Part shown: positions 10,966 through 21,101 of the stretch, piece after piece
Layout: each line of letters opens with the position of its first letter
Position numbering within the stretch: the first letter of the stretch is position 1
Assembly: GCF_026283945.1 (NCBI RefSeq)
Contig: NZ_JAPDPC010000001.1
Coordinates: forward strand, 930,001 to 994,000
Source of the DNA: Dyella humicola
GTDB lineage: Bacteria > Pseudomonadota > Gammaproteobacteria > Xanthomonadales > Rhodanobacteraceae
DNA length: 64,000 nt
Reading direction: 5' to 3'
The notes under the pieces: generated by a model
The model's input: the letters and a program-made list of their open reading frames with translations, nothing else
Databases searched by the model: none
What the model was told of the DNA's origin: nothing
Translations under genes and position numbers: made by a program

Positions 10966-12449
10966 TGAGCGCCAGTGTATTAATGGTGCAGGGATGCACG
11001 TCCGATGCGGGGAAAAGCACGCTGGTGGCGGCGTTGTGTCGTTGGCTGCATCGGCGCGGCGTCGCCGTGGCGCCGTTCAAGCCGCAGAACATGGCGCTGA
11101 ATTCGGCGGTCACGGTAGATGGTGGTGAAATCGGTCGCGCCCAGGCCGTGCAGGCGCAGGCGGCCCGCGTGCCGCCGCATACCGATTTCAATCCGGTCCT
11201 TCTGAAACCCAACAGCGATGTGGGCGCCCAGGTCATCGTGCACGGTCATGCCATCGCCAACATGGATGCGCGTGTCTATCACGACTACAAGCGCATCGCG
11301 ATGGACGCGGTGCTCGCATCGCACGCACGGCTGGTATCGCAGTACGACGCGGTCATCGTGGAAGGTGCTGGCAGTCCCGCCGAGATCAATCTGCGCGACC
11401 GGGACATCGCCAATATGGGCTACGCCGAAGCGGTCGATTGCCCGGTGTTGTTGATTGCTGATATCGATCGCGGCGGTGTCTTCGCGCATTTGGTCGGCAC
11501 GCTTGCACTGCTGTCAGATAGTGAACGTGAACGCGTCGCCGGTTTCGTCATCAACCGCTTTCGCGGCGATCCCGCGTTGCTGCAATCGGGTCTGGACTGG
11601 CTGGAACGCGAGACCGGCAAGCCCGTACTGGGCGTGCTGCCTTTTTTGCAGGGCCTACAACTCGAAGCCGAAGACGCCTTGCCACGCGATCGGACGCACA
11701 AGCCTGGCGCAGGCCTGCGCGTGGCCGTGCCGGCGTTGCCGCGGATAAGCAACCACACGGATCTCGACGCTTTGCGCGCGCATCCCGACGTCGATATGCG
11801 CTTCGTTGGCCCCGATGAAGTGCCTCCCGCCTGCGACCTCATCGTGCTGCCCGGTTCCAAGTCCACTCGCGCGGATCTCGCCTGGTTGCGGGCAAACGGC
11901 TGGGAGGAGGCGATCGAGCGGCATCTTCGTTATGGCGGCAAGCTGATCGGTATCTGTGGTGGCTTCCAGATGCTGGGCCGCTTCGTGCATGATCCCCATG
12001 GCATCGAGAGCGCGCCGGGCTCAAGCGTTGGACTCGGCTGGCTGGACATGGAAACCACGCTGGAAGAGCGCAAGAAATTGCGTCGCGTGGCTGGAGAACT
12101 GGTCCTGGGAGGGGCGCGGGTGAGCGGCTATGAGATCCATTGTGGCGTCAGCCATGGCGCGGCGCTGGCAAGGCCTTCGAGCAAGCTCGACGGAGGGTTG
12201 CCCGACGGCGCCTTGTCGTCAGACGGTCAGATTCTAGGCAGCTATCTGCACGGCTTGTTCGACGAGCCACCGGCTCTCGTGGCGTTGCTGGCATGGTCTG
12301 GTTTGCACGACGCATCTTCCATCGACATGCACGCCTTGCGTGAAGCCAGCATCGAGCGACTTGCCGATGCCGTGGAAACACATCTCGATACGTCGGCGCT
12401 GCTGCGCTTGCTGAAGTTGAGCGCGACGGAGCCTGCATGCGCACTCTGA
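10965..12449 (+). CDS. cobQ: Cobyric acid synthase
   Basis: Glutamine-dependent amidation of the b, d, e and g side chains of adenosylcobyrinate a,c-diamide (CbiP in Salmonella naming). 494 residues, the usual length. The N-terminal dethiobiotin-synthetase-like domain has the loop [10 protein letters not shown], then [10 protein letters not shown] and [13 protein letters not shown]. The C-terminal amidotransferase domain has the nucleophile C331 in [11 protein letters not shown], and a late motif GYEIHCG. The start codon shares one base with the preceding stop, and the gene overlaps cobU by 13 bases. Confidence 0.96.
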   Translation: MSASVLMVQGCTSDAGKSTLVAALCRWLHRRGVAVAPFKPQNMALNSAVTVDGGEIGRAQAVQAQAARVPPHTDFNPVLLKPNSDVGAQVIVHGHAIANMDARVYHDYKRIAMDAVLASHARLVSQYDAVIVEGAGSPAEINLRDRDIANMGYAEAVDCPVLLIADIDRGGVFAHLVGTLALLSDSERERVAGFVINRFRGDPALLQSGLDWLERETGKPVLGVLPFLQGLQLEAEDALPRDRTHKPGAGLRVAVPALPRISNHTDLDALRAHPDVDMRFVGPDEVPPACDLIVLPGSKSTRADLAWLRANGWEEAIERHLRYGGKLIGICGGFQMLGRFVHDPHGIESAPGSSVGLGWLDMETTLEERKKLRRVAGELVLGGARVSGYEIHCGVSHGAALARPSSKLDGGLPDGALSSDGQILGSYLHGLFDEPPALVALLAWSGLHDASSIDMHALREASIERLADAVETHLDTSALLRLLKLSATEPACAL

Positions 12450-12958
12450 TACTCGGTGGTGCCAGGTCGGGCAAGAGCGCCTTGGCAGAACGGCTCGCCG
12501 TCTCGTCGGGTCATGCTGTGGTCTATGTCGCTACCGCGCAGGCGCATGACGCCGAAATGGCGGCGCGTATCGCGCATCATCGGGCGCGGCGCCCGGCCCA
12601 CTGGTCAAGTGTGGAAGAGCCGCTGGCTCTGGCTGATGTCTTGCGTGCACAGGTTCGGCCCGGGCGTTGCGTCCTGGTCGACTGCCTCACGTTGTGGCTG
12701 AGCAATCTGCTCGGCGATGCCGATGCATCGCGTTTCGAGCGTGAGGTTGCGGCCCTGCTGGATATTTTCCCCTCGTTGACCGGGCAGGTCTTGCTGGTGA
12801 GCAACGAGGTGGGGCTCGGCGTGGTGCCGCTGGGTGAACTTACACGCCGCTTCGTCGATGAAGCGGGTCGATTGCATCAGGCGCTCGCGAACCAGTGCGA
12901 GCGTGTGCTGTTCGTTGCGGCCGGCATGCCGCTGGCCCTCAAGGGAAGTCTTGCATGA
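12437..12958 (+). CDS. cobU: Adenosylcobinamide kinase / adenosylcobinamide-phosphate guanylyltransferase
   Basis: Bifunctional nucleotide-loop enzyme that phosphorylates adenosylcobinamide and then transfers GMP to it. 173 residues (Salmonella CobU has 181). The P-loop GGARSGKS is at residues 7-14. [19 protein letters not shown] holds the substrate and guanylylation histidines, [14 protein letters not shown] is the Walker-B region, and [11 protein letters not shown] is diagnostic. It overlaps both neighbours. The kinase activity would let the cell salvage imported cobinamide. Confidence 0.96.
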   Translation: MRTLILGGARSGKSALAERLAVSSGHAVVYVATAQAHDAEMAARIAHHRARRPAHWSSVEEPLALADVLRAQVRPGRCVLVDCLTLWLSNLLGDADASRFEREVAALLDIFPSLTGQVLLVSNEVGLGVVPLGELTRRFVDEAGRLHQALANQCERVLFVAAGMPLALKGSLA

Positions 12959-14001
12959 GCCTCGATTGGCTGTCCGTGCCCTGTCAAAGCGTTGATACGA
13001 AAAGTGAGCAACTCGCGCGCGAACATCAGGCCCAACTGACCAAGCCGCCTGGTTCGCTGGGTACGCTGGAGACGCTGGCGATTCGTCTGGCCGGGCTGCA
13101 ACACACGGTGCGTCCGGCAGTGCAGCAAGTATGGATCAGCGTGTTCGCCGGCGACCATGGCGTGGCGGCTGAAGGCGTGTCGGCCTTCCCGCAGGTGGTG
13201 ACCGGCGAGATGGTGCGGAACTTCGCGAACGGCGGTGCCGCCATCAGCGTGCTTGCGCGCTCGCTCGGCGCCATGCTCGAAGTGGTGAACCTGGGCACCG
13301 TGAACGATCCGGGTGAATTGCCCCATGTGCGTCGCGCGTTCATTGCGCCGCAGACCCAGAATTTCTGCGAGCGGCCGGCCATGACGATGGCGCAGCTCGA
13401 CATGGCGCTGCGCGCGGGTGCCGAAAGTGTCGCTGCGGCGCGCGACGCGGGCGCGCAGCTTTTCATCGGTGGTGAAATGGGTATTGCCAATACCACCTCG
13501 GCCGCGGCGCTGGCTTGCGCCTTGTTAGGTGAATTGCCGATGCGGTTGGCGGGTGCGGGCACGGGGCTGGATGCGGCAGGCATCGACCATAAGGCAGCGG
13601 TGATTGCGCGTGGCCTGGCTCGTTATGCGGCCGACGCTGACGCGCTGACGTGGCTGGGTCGGGTGGGCGGCTTTGAAATCGCGGCGCTGGCCGGCGCCTA
13701 TATCGCATCGGCCCAGCGAGGCCTGCCGGTGCTGGTCGATGGTTTTATCACCACGGTGGCGGCGCTCGCGGCGACCCGCATCAATCCGGGTTGTCGCGCC
13801 TGGATGTTCTTTGGCCATCGGTCGAGGGAGCGCGGGCACGGTCAAACGCTCGCGGCGCTGAACGCCGATCCGCTCATCGACCTCGGTCTGCGCCTGGGCG
13901 AGGCAAGCGGTGCGGCTACCGCCGTGCCGCTCATGCGCCTGGCCTGCGAGCTGCACTCGCGCATGGCCACGTTTGCCCAGGCAGGGGTGAGCGGCGCATG
14001 A
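12955..14001 (+). CDS. cobT: Nicotinate-nucleotide--dimethylbenzimidazole phosphoribosyltransferase
   Basis: Activates the lower-ligand base by making alpha-ribazole phosphate from nicotinate mononucleotide. The ATG at 12955, which overlaps the cobU stop as ATGA, gives 348 residues (usual about 350); an upstream start at 12895 would run inside cobU. Motifs are [12 protein letters not shown] near residue 25, [30 protein letters not shown], and the C-terminal [12 protein letters not shown], whose E292 aligns with the catalytic glutamate of the family. No bluB for base synthesis is seen here, so the base may come from elsewhere. Confidence 0.96.
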   Translation: MSLDWLSVPCQSVDTKSEQLAREHQAQLTKPPGSLGTLETLAIRLAGLQHTVRPAVQQVWISVFAGDHGVAAEGVSAFPQVVTGEMVRNFANGGAAISVLARSLGAMLEVVNLGTVNDPGELPHVRRAFIAPQTQNFCERPAMTMAQLDMALRAGAESVAAARDAGAQLFIGGEMGIANTTSAAALACALLGELPMRLAGAGTGLDAAGIDHKAAVIARGLARYAADADALTWLGRVGGFEIAALAGAYIASAQRGLPVLVDGFITTVAALAATRINPGCRAWMFFGHRSRERGHGQTLAALNADPLIDLGLRLGEASGAATAVPLMRLACELHSRMATFAQAGVSGA

Positions 14002-14576
14002 CGGGCACGCACATCGGCATCGATTTGCTGCGCCATGGCGATACCGGTCAACGCAGCTATCGAGGACAGTTGGACGACGCCCTCAGTGCACTGGGCTGGA
14101 CCCAGATGCGTGCGGCGATCTTCGGGCGTAGCTGGGACGCGGTGGTTACCTCGCCGCTGCGGCGATGTGCCGACTTTGCCCATGACTTTGCGGCGGCGCG
14201 CCGTTTGCCGCTCAGGGTGGATGAGCGATTGGCCGAATATCACTTCGGCGAGTGGCAGGGTGTTCCCATTGAAGTCCTGGCCAACGAACAGGGCGAGGCC
14301 CTGGCGCAATTCTGGGCCGACCCGGTGAACTGTCCGCCGCCGGGGGGTGAACGCTTCTCGGCCTTTCACGCCCGCTTGTGCGCTGCGCTCAATGACGTCG
14401 CCGTAGAAGCCGAATCCCGCCGCATTCTGGTGGTGACGCATGGCGGGGTGATCCGCCTGCTTCACTGCGAGGCGGAAGGGCGTGACTTCGGCGAGATGGC
14501 GAATATCGACGTGCCGCATGCCTCCGTGCATCCGCTGGCCTGGGTGGCACCGGCGGCCGGGTTGGCCAAGGCCTGA
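13998..14576 (+). CDS. cobC: Alpha-ribazole-5'-phosphate phosphatase (histidine phosphatase family)
   Basis: 192 residues from the ATG at 13998, which overlaps the cobT stop. The catalytic LLRHGDT (H13) is near the N-terminus. [21 protein letters not shown] and [14 protein letters not shown] complete the phosphoglycerate-mutase-like fold. The enzyme would remove the 5'-phosphate in nucleotide-loop assembly. The assignment rests on fold plus position between cobT and cobS, since the family is broad. Confidence 0.9.
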   Translation: MTGTHIGIDLLRHGDTGQRSYRGQLDDALSALGWTQMRAAIFGRSWDAVVTSPLRRCADFAHDFAAARRLPLRVDERLAEYHFGEWQGVPIEVLANEQGEALAQFWADPVNCPPPGGERFSAFHARLCAALNDVAVEAESRRILVVTHGGVIRLLHCEAEGRDFGEMANIDVPHASVHPLAWVAPAAGLAKA

Positions 14577-15292
14577 TGCGCGGCCTGCTCCTCGCCATCG
14601 GCTTTCTCACCCGCCTGCCGGTACCGGAGAGGGCGTTCGATGGCGCATCGGTGTCGTCGTCCTCCCTGGCCTGGTATCCGGCGGTGGGGCTGTTGATGGG
14701 CGGCCTGCTGTGGATGCTTTCCTGGGCCATGGCCTCGGCGCCGCCACTGCTGGCCGCAGCGGTACTGCTGGCGGTCTGGGTCGGTTTGACAGGGGCCTTG
14801 CATCTGGATGGTCTGGCGGACAGCGCCGATGCCTGGGTGGGTGGTCTCGGCGACAGCGAGCGCACCTTGGCGATCATGAAGGACCCTCGCTCCGGGCCGA
14901 TGGGCGTGGTGGCGCTGGTGCTCGTGCTGTTGCTGAAGTTTGCGGCCCTGGCCAGCCTGCCGCCGCACAACGCAGCTCTATGGCTTGCACCACTGCTGGG
15001 GCGCGCGGTGCTGACGACAGCCTTCATCAGCACGCCTTATGTACGCAGCGGCGGACTGGGTAGTGCGTTGCTCGGAGCCTCCCGCGGGGCCAGCCTGGCC
15101 GCACTGCTGATGACCGGGTTGCTCTGTTTTTACGATGGCTGGCTTGGCTTGCGCGCCTTGGTGGTGGCGCTGACAGTATTTGCATGCTGGCGCTTGGCCT
15201 GCATGCGGCGGCTGGGCGGCATGACAGGCGATACCTGTGGTGCCCTGACCGAACTGGTGGAAGCTGCCGTGCTGGTGGCGCTGGCTGCCTGA
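14576..15292 (+). CDS. cobS: Adenosylcobinamide-GDP ribazoletransferase (cobalamin synthase)
   Basis: Integral membrane enzyme joining adenosylcobinamide-GDP to alpha-ribazole(-phosphate), the last step of cobalamin assembly. 238 residues, mostly hydrophobic, about 6-7 helices. Family motifs are GFLTRLPVP near the N-terminus, LHLDGLADSADAW around residue 78 (the Mg-binding acidic cluster) and MKDPRSGPMG. The C-terminus has GGMTGDTCGALTELVE. The start ATG overlaps the cobC stop by one base. It is the last gene of the riboswitch-led cluster; I see no clear intrinsic terminator after it. Confidence 0.95.
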   Translation: MRGLLLAIGFLTRLPVPERAFDGASVSSSSLAWYPAVGLLMGGLLWMLSWAMASAPPLLAAAVLLAVWVGLTGALHLDGLADSADAWVGGLGDSERTLAIMKDPRSGPMGVVALVLVLLLKFAALASLPPHNAALWLAPLLGRAVLTTAFISTPYVRSGGLGSALLGASRGASLAALLMTGLLCFYDGWLGLRALVVALTVFACWRLACMRRLGGMTGDTCGALTELVEAAVLVALAA

Positions 15293-15370
15293 GAGCGCTT
15301 CAGCCCGGCGCTTGGACGTCCCGCTGGTGGATGGCTGAGGCAGGTCGATCGTCCGGACCATGTCTAGACG

Positions 15371-15398
15371 TTGAATTTGCCCCGCCTGCCTCGATAAT
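15371..15398 (+). promoter_or_regulatory. Candidate sigma-70 promoter before the FmdB-type gene
   Basis: TTGAAT at 15371-15376 and GATAAT at 15393-15398 with a 16-base spacer, ending 66 bases before the start codon at 15465. This is the best match to the consensus between cobS and the next gene. Confidence 0.5.
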
Positions 15399-15464
15399 GG
15401 ATGGTTGCCACCGTTCACGACCGGAGGAAGTCCCCGCGGGACGTTGGCCGATTGCGGAGTTTCC

Positions 15465-15740
15465 ATGCCTATCTATGAATTCGAATGCAGCGGCTGCGGC
15501 CATCGTTTCGACCGCCTGCAGAAGTTGTCCGATCCTGATCCCAGCGTCTGCCCCGCCTGCGACGTGGCCGAGGTGAAGCGCCGCGTGAGCGCGCCCAGCT
15601 TCCGCCTGGCCGGTGGCGGCTGGTACGAGACCGACTTCAAGAAAGACGGCGACAAGAAGCGCAACCTGGCCGGGGACAGTGAAGCCGCCAAGCCTTCAAC
15701 GCCCGCGCCGAGCACCACCGGCACCAGCAGCGACACCTGA
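15465..15740 (+). CDS. FmdB-family zinc-ribbon protein
   Basis: 91 residues. The ATG at 15465 follows CGGAG at 15455-15459; an open frame 60 bases longer exists but begins without this site. The N-terminal MPIYEFECSGCGHRFD and VCPACDV give two Cys-x2-Cys pairs for one zinc. The C-terminal third is low-complexity (Ser/Thr/Pro/Ala). Members are annotated as putative regulators, with no firm biochemical role. No partner gene is obvious. Confidence 0.88.
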   Translation: MPIYEFECSGCGHRFDRLQKLSDPDPSVCPACDVAEVKRRVSAPSFRLAGGGWYETDFKKDGDKKRNLAGDSEAAKPSTPAPSTTGTSSDT

Positions 15741-15865
15741 TCGGGGCCGGATCTGAACGCCGCATGGCCGAGCGGTAAGTTTGTGCGGGTTCGTCGCAAG
15801 TTATTCAAATTCGGTTGAGCATGCGTCCGTTAGCGTGACGCCCCATCACAAGGGGAGCGTTGCCG

Positions 15866-16456
15866 ATGCTGCAGATTCGAACGGGTTGCATGGGGGTACT
15901 GGTGGGCTTGGTCGCGGGTGCGTTGTTGAGCGCCACGCCCCAGGCGCACGCACAGGGGCGTGAAGCGATCCGCTGTGGCAGTGAGGACGGCAGCCTTACG
16001 CGCTGTCAGATGCCATGGCGTGATGCCGAGCTGATTCGCCAGGAATCGAACAGCCCCTGTGAGCGCGGGCGGAGCTGGGGCGTGGATCGCGAGGGCCTCT
16101 GGGTCGATCGCGGCTGCCGTGGCCAATTCGTGGAAGCCGGGCGGGGTGGCGAGTGGCGCGACCGCGACAGACGGGACGACGACCGCCGCGATGACGAACG
16201 CCGGGACGACGATCGGGACCAGGGTGAGTGGCACCCCGGTCCGGACTGGGATCGCGAGATCCGCTTTCAGTGCGAAAGCAACGACAAGCAGCAGCAGTTC
16301 TGCCAGGTCGATGTAGGTGGCCGCGGTGGCGTCCGTCTGTTGCAGCAGCTGTCCGGCAGCCCCTGCGAGGAGGGCTACAGCTGGGGCTGGAATCGTGCCG
16401 GCGTGTGGGTTACCCGGGGTTGCCGGGGCCTGTTTGCGGTAGATCGGCGCTGGTAA
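15866..16456 (+). CDS. Secreted DUF3011 protein with Arg/Asp-rich linker
   Basis: 196 residues from the ATG at 15866, with AGGGGAG at 15851-15857 eight bases away. A signal peptide (GLVAGALLSATPQAHAQG) is followed by two DUF3011-like repeats. Each has an (R/Q)C.S.D start, a conserved SPCE, a W near the middle and a closing V.RGCRG(Q/L)F. Between them, at about residues 98-122, is a linker built from repeats of RRDD/RDDD. The four-cysteine pattern per repeat suggests disulfides in the periplasm. The function of DUF3011 is unknown to me. Confidence 0.85.
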   Translation: MLQIRTGCMGVLVGLVAGALLSATPQAHAQGREAIRCGSEDGSLTRCQMPWRDAELIRQESNSPCERGRSWGVDREGLWVDRGCRGQFVEAGRGGEWRDRDRRDDDRRDDERRDDDRDQGEWHPGPDWDREIRFQCESNDKQQQFCQVDVGGRGGVRLLQQLSGSPCEEGYSWGWNRAGVWVTRGCRGLFAVDRRW

Positions 16457-16585
16457 ACCGCGCGTGGCGGGGTGATGCGCGGCGCTTGCAGCCGCGCGTC
16501 ACTGCCCGCCTCTGCTGCTGCCGGTGTTAACATTCCGGGTCTTTTCCACGCATTACGCCGCCTTGCGGCCCGGAGTTCCAAGCGC

Positions 16586-18358
16586 ATGCGCACGCATTTT
16601 TGCGGCCTCATCGACGAGGCACTGGTCGGCCAGACCGTCACCCTGTGCGGCTGGGTCAATACCCTTCGCCTGCAGAGCCATGTGGCCTTCGTAGACCTGC
16701 GTGACCACGAGGGCCTTGCCCAGGTGGTGGTCGAGCGCGAGAACGCGGCCGCCTTCGCGGTGGCAGGCGAGATCGGCAACGAATACTGCCTGCGCGTCAC
16801 CGGCACCATCCGCAAGCGCTTGTCGGTGAATGACAAGCTGCGTACCGGCACGGTGGAACTGCTGGCCGATACGGTGGAAATTCTCAATGCCGCGAAGGAT
16901 CTGCCGTTCGCGCTGCATGAGAACCCCAACGAGGACATGCGGATGACCTACCGCTACCTCGACCTGCGTCGCCCCGAGATGCAGAAGATGATGCGCACGC
17001 GCATCAAGCTGGTGCAGACGCTGCGTCGTTACCTCGACGCGCGCGGCTTCCAGGATATCGAGACGCCGATCCTCACCAAGGCCACGCCGGAAGGCGCGCG
17101 TGACTACCTGGTGCCCAGCCGCGTGCATCCGGGCCAGTTCTACGCGCTGCCGCAGTCGCCGCAGCTGTTCAAGCAGATCCTGATGATGGCCGGTTTCGAT
17201 CGCTACTATCAGATCGCCCGCTGCTTCCGTGACGAAGATCTGCGCGCCGACCGCCAACCGGAATTCACCCAGCTCGACCTTGAGTTCGCGTTCGTCGAAG
17301 AGAAGGACGTGCAGGACTTCGTGGAGGAACTGATCCGCCACGTGTTCAAGGAAGTGCAGGGCGTCGAGCTCGACCCCAGCTTCCCGCGCATGACCTGGGC
17401 CGAAGCAATGCGTCGTTTCGGTTCGGACAAGCCGGATCTGCGCATCGCGCTCGAACTGGTGGACATCGCCGACGCCGTCAAGCACGTCGAGTTCAAGGTC
17501 TTCGCTGAACCTGCCAACGCTGCCAACGGCCGCGTGGCGGCACTGCGCGTGCCCGGCGGCGCCAGCTTGACCCGCAAGGAAATCGACCTGCTTACCGAAT
17601 ACGTCGCCAAGTACGGCGCCAAGGGGCTGGCCTGGTTGCGTGTGGACGATCTTTCCAAGGGTCGCGAGGGCATCAATTCGCCCGTGGCGAAGTTCCTCGA
17701 TGACGCGGCGCTGGATGGCGTGCTTACGCTCACCGGGGCGCAGAGCGGCGACATGGTGTTCTTTGGTGCGGGCAGCTGGAAGGCGGTGACCGACTTCATG
17801 GGCGCACTGCGCCTGAAGGTCGGCAAGGATCGCGGTCTGGTCGAAAACAGCTGGAAACCGTTGTGGGTCACCGACTTCCCGATGTTCGAGTACGACGAGG
17901 AAGACCAGCGCTTCGTCGCCTTGCATCACCCGTTCACGGCACCGAAGGTCGATGACGTGGACGACCTGCGCGCCAATGCAGCAAACGCCGTCAGCCGCGG
18001 CTACGACATGGTGCTCAACGGCAACGAGATCGGCGGCGGTTCCATCCGTATCCATCGTCCGGACATGCAGAGCACGGTGTTCGATCTTCTGGGCATTAGC
18101 CCGGAGGAGGCCGAGCTCAAGTTCGGCTTCCTGTTGAAGGCGCTGAAGTTCGGCGCGCCGCCGCATGGTGGCCTCGCCTTCGGTATCGACCGCATTGCGG
18201 CGCTGATGGCGGGTACCGAGTCGATCCGCGACGTGATCGCGTTTCCCAAGACCACCAGCGCGCAGGATCTGATGACCGACGCACCGTCGATGGTTTCGGA
18301 GCCACAGTTGAAGGAGCTCCATGTGCGCATAGCCGCGGCAGACAAGCTTCACGGCTGA
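16586..18358 (+). CDS. aspS: Aspartyl-tRNA synthetase
   Basis: Class II synthetase charging tRNA-Asp. The ATG at 16586 gives MRTHFCG and 590 residues, the same length as E. coli AspS; an upstream start at 16472 would add an unrelated low-quality extension. An N-terminal OB anticodon-binding domain ([11 protein letters not shown]) is followed by the catalytic core with motif 2 ([18 protein letters not shown]) and the bacterial GAD insertion. Motif 3 is [12 protein letters not shown] near the C-terminus. It stands alone between short intergenic gaps. Confidence 0.97.
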   Translation: MRTHFCGLIDEALVGQTVTLCGWVNTLRLQSHVAFVDLRDHEGLAQVVVERENAAAFAVAGEIGNEYCLRVTGTIRKRLSVNDKLRTGTVELLADTVEILNAAKDLPFALHENPNEDMRMTYRYLDLRRPEMQKMMRTRIKLVQTLRRYLDARGFQDIETPILTKATPEGARDYLVPSRVHPGQFYALPQSPQLFKQILMMAGFDRYYQIARCFRDEDLRADRQPEFTQLDLEFAFVEEKDVQDFVEELIRHVFKEVQGVELDPSFPRMTWAEAMRRFGSDKPDLRIALELVDIADAVKHVEFKVFAEPANAANGRVAALRVPGGASLTRKEIDLLTEYVAKYGAKGLAWLRVDDLSKGREGINSPVAKFLDDAALDGVLTLTGAQSGDMVFFGAGSWKAVTDFMGALRLKVGKDRGLVENSWKPLWVTDFPMFEYDEEDQRFVALHHPFTAPKVDDVDDLRANAANAVSRGYDMVLNGNEIGGGSIRIHRPDMQSTVFDLLGISPEEAELKFGFLLKALKFGAPPHGGLAFGIDRIAALMAGTESIRDVIAFPKTTSAQDLMTDAPSMVSEPQLKELHVRIAAADKLHG

Positions 18359-18462
18359 GCTTGGACGCACGAGGGGCGGCAGGCTGGTTAAGGGCAGGTA
18401 TGCTTCGCTGGAGCCATCCTGCCTATGGTTCCCTTCACGACTCCTCATTCTCCGGTCCCTGA

Positions 18463-19101
18463 ATGTCTGATCATGTGATCCTTCTGCACGGCCTGTGGAT
18501 GCGCGGTTTTGCGTTGGCCATGCTGCACCGGCGCATGATGGAGGCAGGCTTTCGCGTGCACCGCTTCGACTATATGAGCGTGGCGGCCACTCAGCAGCGC
18601 ATCCTCAGCCGGCTGGAAGCACGTATCCACGAGTTGGCTCAGGAGACGCAGACCGTTCATCTGGTGGGCCACAGTCTGGGTGGCCTGCTGGCGCTGCGCG
18701 CCTGCGCGGAAGACGTTGATTTGCCGCCTGGTCGGGTCGTCTGCCTGGGGTCTCCCTTGAAAGGCAGTGCCGCTGCGCGCGGCTTCGCCGGCATGGGGCG
18801 CGGTGGCGAGGCGCTGTTGGGAGGCAATCGCGAGCTGCTCGAATACGGTTTCGAGCGCTGGGAGGGTGAACGTGAGGTCGGCGTGGTCGCCGGGCGCCTG
18901 TCGCTCGGCCTGGGCGCGGTGCTGGGCCAGTTTGAGGGCGACAACGACGGTACCGTGGCCGTCGACGAGACGCATCTGCCAGGCATTGCCGACCATTGCG
19001 TGATCGAGACCAACCATACGGGCCTGCTGTTCTCCGTCGAGGTGGCTCGTCAAGTGACGCAATTCCTGCAACGAGGCCGCTTCGACCGTACGGATTCCTG
19101 A
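18463..19101 (+). CDS. Alpha/beta-hydrolase (triacylglycerol lipase/PGAP1-like)
   Basis: 212 residues. MSDHVILLHGLWMRG contains the oxyanion HGLW turn. The nucleophile is the serine of VGHSLGGLLALR near residue 68. The acid is probably in GDNDGTVAVDE and the histidine in ETNHTGLL near residue 186, completing a Ser-Asp-His triad. There is no signal peptide, so it is probably cytoplasmic. The substrate cannot be told from the sequence. The start lies 104 bases after aspS. Confidence 0.85.
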   Translation: MSDHVILLHGLWMRGFALAMLHRRMMEAGFRVHRFDYMSVAATQQRILSRLEARIHELAQETQTVHLVGHSLGGLLALRACAEDVDLPPGRVVCLGSPLKGSAAARGFAGMGRGGEALLGGNRELLEYGFERWEGEREVGVVAGRLSLGLGAVLGQFEGDNDGTVAVDETHLPGIADHCVIETNHTGLLFSVEVARQVTQFLQRGRFDRTDS

Positions 19102-19206
19102 GCCGGGGTCGCCGATTTCGCCGTTTCACGAGGCGGCTTGCCTGCCCGCCGTCCCGAAGGGATAGAATTCGCGCTCCGTTCTATTGCCAGATTTGCAGGA
19201 AGTGTC

Positions 19207-19941
19207 ATGGGTAGAGGCCCGTCCATCGAAGGTCGCAAGAACGCCGAAGACGCCAAGCGCGCCAAGGTATTCACCAAGCTGATCCGCGAAATCACCGTGG
19301 CCACCCGTGCTGGCGTCGCTGACCCGTCCGCCAATCCGCGCCTGCGTGCGGCGGTGGACAAGGCGTTGTCGGCCAATATGACCAAGGACACCATCGAGCG
19401 CGCGATCAAGCGCGGCTCGGGTGCCGATGGCGGTGCCGCGATGGAAGAGCTGCGCTACGAGGGTTACGGCCCGGCCGGCATCGCGCTGATCATCGACTGC
19501 TTCACCGACAACCCGGTCCGCACCGTGGCGGACGTGCGCCATGCCTTGACCAAGCACGGCGGCAACCTGGGCACCTCCGGCTCGGTGGCCTTCCAGTTCT
19601 CACGCGTGGGTGAACTCGTATTTGCCACCGGCGGCGATGAGGCCAAGGAGGAAAAGGTGCTGGAGGCTGCCCTCGATGCCGGTGCCGACGACGTCGTGAA
19701 TGAGCATGGCGAGAGCACCGTACTGTGCGCGCCGGAAAACTTCGAAGCAGTGCAGCAGGCCTTGCTGGCGGCGGGACTGACGGCCCAGCACGCCGGTGTC
19801 GGCATGCGTCCGAACAACCGCGTGGCCGTGCCCGACGAGGCCTTGGAGACACTGCAGGACCTGCTCGAGAAGCTCGATGCGCTCGACGATGTCAGCGAAG
19901 TTTCCCATAACGCTCTGCTGCCGACCGAGGCAGCAAACTAA
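19207..19941 (+). CDS. yebC: YebC/PmpR-family protein
   Basis: 244 residues from the ATG at 19207 (E. coli YebC has 246); the frame extends upstream to 19138 but the family begins [20 protein letters not shown]. Further family segments are FTKLIREI, the acidic [12 protein letters not shown] and a C-terminal [19 protein letters not shown]. Members have been described as transcription regulators and, more recently, as factors acting on stalled ribosomes. It lies just upstream of ruvC, as in many proteobacteria. Confidence 0.95.
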   Translation: MGRGPSIEGRKNAEDAKRAKVFTKLIREITVATRAGVADPSANPRLRAAVDKALSANMTKDTIERAIKRGSGADGGAAMEELRYEGYGPAGIALIIDCFTDNPVRTVADVRHALTKHGGNLGTSGSVAFQFSRVGELVFATGGDEAKEEKVLEAALDAGADDVVNEHGESTVLCAPENFEAVQQALLAAGLTAQHAGVGMRPNNRVAVPDEALETLQDLLEKLDALDDVSEVSHNALLPTEAAN

Positions 19942-19980
19942 GTTCGCACGGGCTCTTACGGCCCTCGCGAACCCACGCCC

Positions 19981-20502
19981 ATGACGCGCATCATCGGCAT
20001 CGATCCGGGCAGCCAGCGCACCGGTGTCGGCATCATCGATGTCGATGCCGGCGGCAAACTGTCCCATGTTTTTCATGGCGCATTGGCGGTGGCTGGCGAG
20101 GCCAGTTTTCCGCTGCGCCTGAAACGCATATTTGACGAGCTGTGTGCCATCATCGCCGCCCATCGGCCGGACGAATGCGGCATCGAACGCGTGTTCATGG
20201 CGCGCAATGCCGATTCGGCGTTGAAGCTGGGCCAGGCGAGGGGGGCCGCGATTTGTGCGGTCGTCAGTCAGGGGGTCGCGGTGCACGAGTACGCAGCGAC
20301 GGAAGTAAAACAGGCCGTGGTCGGTAGCGGCCGCGGTGACAAAACCCAGGTGCAGCACATGATTGGCGTCCTGCTCGGACTGAAGGGGCCGTTGCAGGCC
20401 GATGCGGCGGATGCGCTCGCCATTGCGGTGACCCACGCGCATACCCGCGCAAGCCTGGATCGCGTCGGCATTCCACGGACGGCATGGAGACGTCGCCGAT
20501 GA
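19981..20502 (+). CDS. ruvC: Holliday-junction endonuclease RuvC
   Basis: Resolves four-way junctions after RuvAB branch migration. 173 residues, as in E. coli. The RNase-H-like fold shows the catalytic Asp in [12 protein letters not shown] (D7), the glutamate in [11 protein letters not shown] (near residue 67) and the late acidic pair in [14 protein letters not shown]. The stop overlaps the ruvA start (ATGA). The frame begins 39 bases after yebC. Confidence 0.97.
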   Translation: MTRIIGIDPGSQRTGVGIIDVDAGGKLSHVFHGALAVAGEASFPLRLKRIFDELCAIIAAHRPDECGIERVFMARNADSALKLGQARGAAICAVVSQGVAVHEYAATEVKQAVVGSGRGDKTQVQHMIGVLLGLKGPLQADAADALAIAVTHAHTRASLDRVGIPRTAWRRRR

Positions 20503-21098
20503 TCGGTCGACTGCGCGGCATCCTGGTCTCCAAGCAGCCACCGTGGCTGCTGATTGAAGTCGGCGGCGTCGGTTACGAGTTGGAAGCGCCGATGTCCACC
20601 ATCTACGACCTGCCGTCGATAGGCAAGGAAGTGACACTGCTCACCCACTACGCCGTGAAGGAAGACAGCGTGGCGCTGTATGGCTTCTTTCACGAAGCCG
20701 AGCGCACGCTGTTCCGTAGCCTGCAGAAAGTCAGTGGCATCGGCGCGAAGATTTCACTCGCGGTGCTCTCTGGCGTATCCACGCATGACTTTGCGCGCTT
20801 GGTGCAAACCGGCGACGTGGTCGCCCTGACCAAGATCCCTGGCATCGGCAAGAAGACCGCCGAACGCATCGTGGTTGAGTTGCGCGACCGCATGGATGGG
20901 CTGGCTGCGCCGCTGTCTGGTCTGGGCAGCAAGGCGAATGGCGCACCGCTGGACCCTGCGGGCGAAGCCACCGTCGCACTACAGCAGCTCGGCTACAAGC
21001 CGGCTGAAGTCACTCGTCTTGTGCAGAAGGTCGCCGCCGATGGCGACACTGCCGAATCGATCATCCGCAAGGCGCTGCGCGCCGCACTAGGGAATTGA
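20499..21098 (+). CDS. ruvA: Holliday-junction DNA helicase subunit RuvA
   Basis: Tetrameric junction-binding partner of RuvB. 199 residues from the ATG at 20499; a start at 20484 would add MET-SP only. Domain I has [19 protein letters not shown]. Domain II holds the helix-hairpin-helix motifs [15 protein letters not shown] and [18 protein letters not shown]. The C-terminal RuvB-binding domain follows a flexible linker near residue 145. kup lies between ruvA and ruvB instead of the two being adjacent. Confidence 0.97.
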   Translation: MIGRLRGILVSKQPPWLLIEVGGVGYELEAPMSTIYDLPSIGKEVTLLTHYAVKEDSVALYGFFHEAERTLFRSLQKVSGIGAKISLAVLSGVSTHDFARLVQTGDVVALTKIPGIGKKTAERIVVELRDRMDGLAAPLSGLGSKANGAPLDPAGEATVALQQLGYKPAEVTRLVQKVAADGDTAESIIRKALRAALGN

Positions 21099-21101
21099 CC
21101 C

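Noticed and set aside
16553-18448. 631-codon minus-strand frame over aspS
   Set aside because: It is antisense to aspS with no motif of its own; a high-GC shadow.
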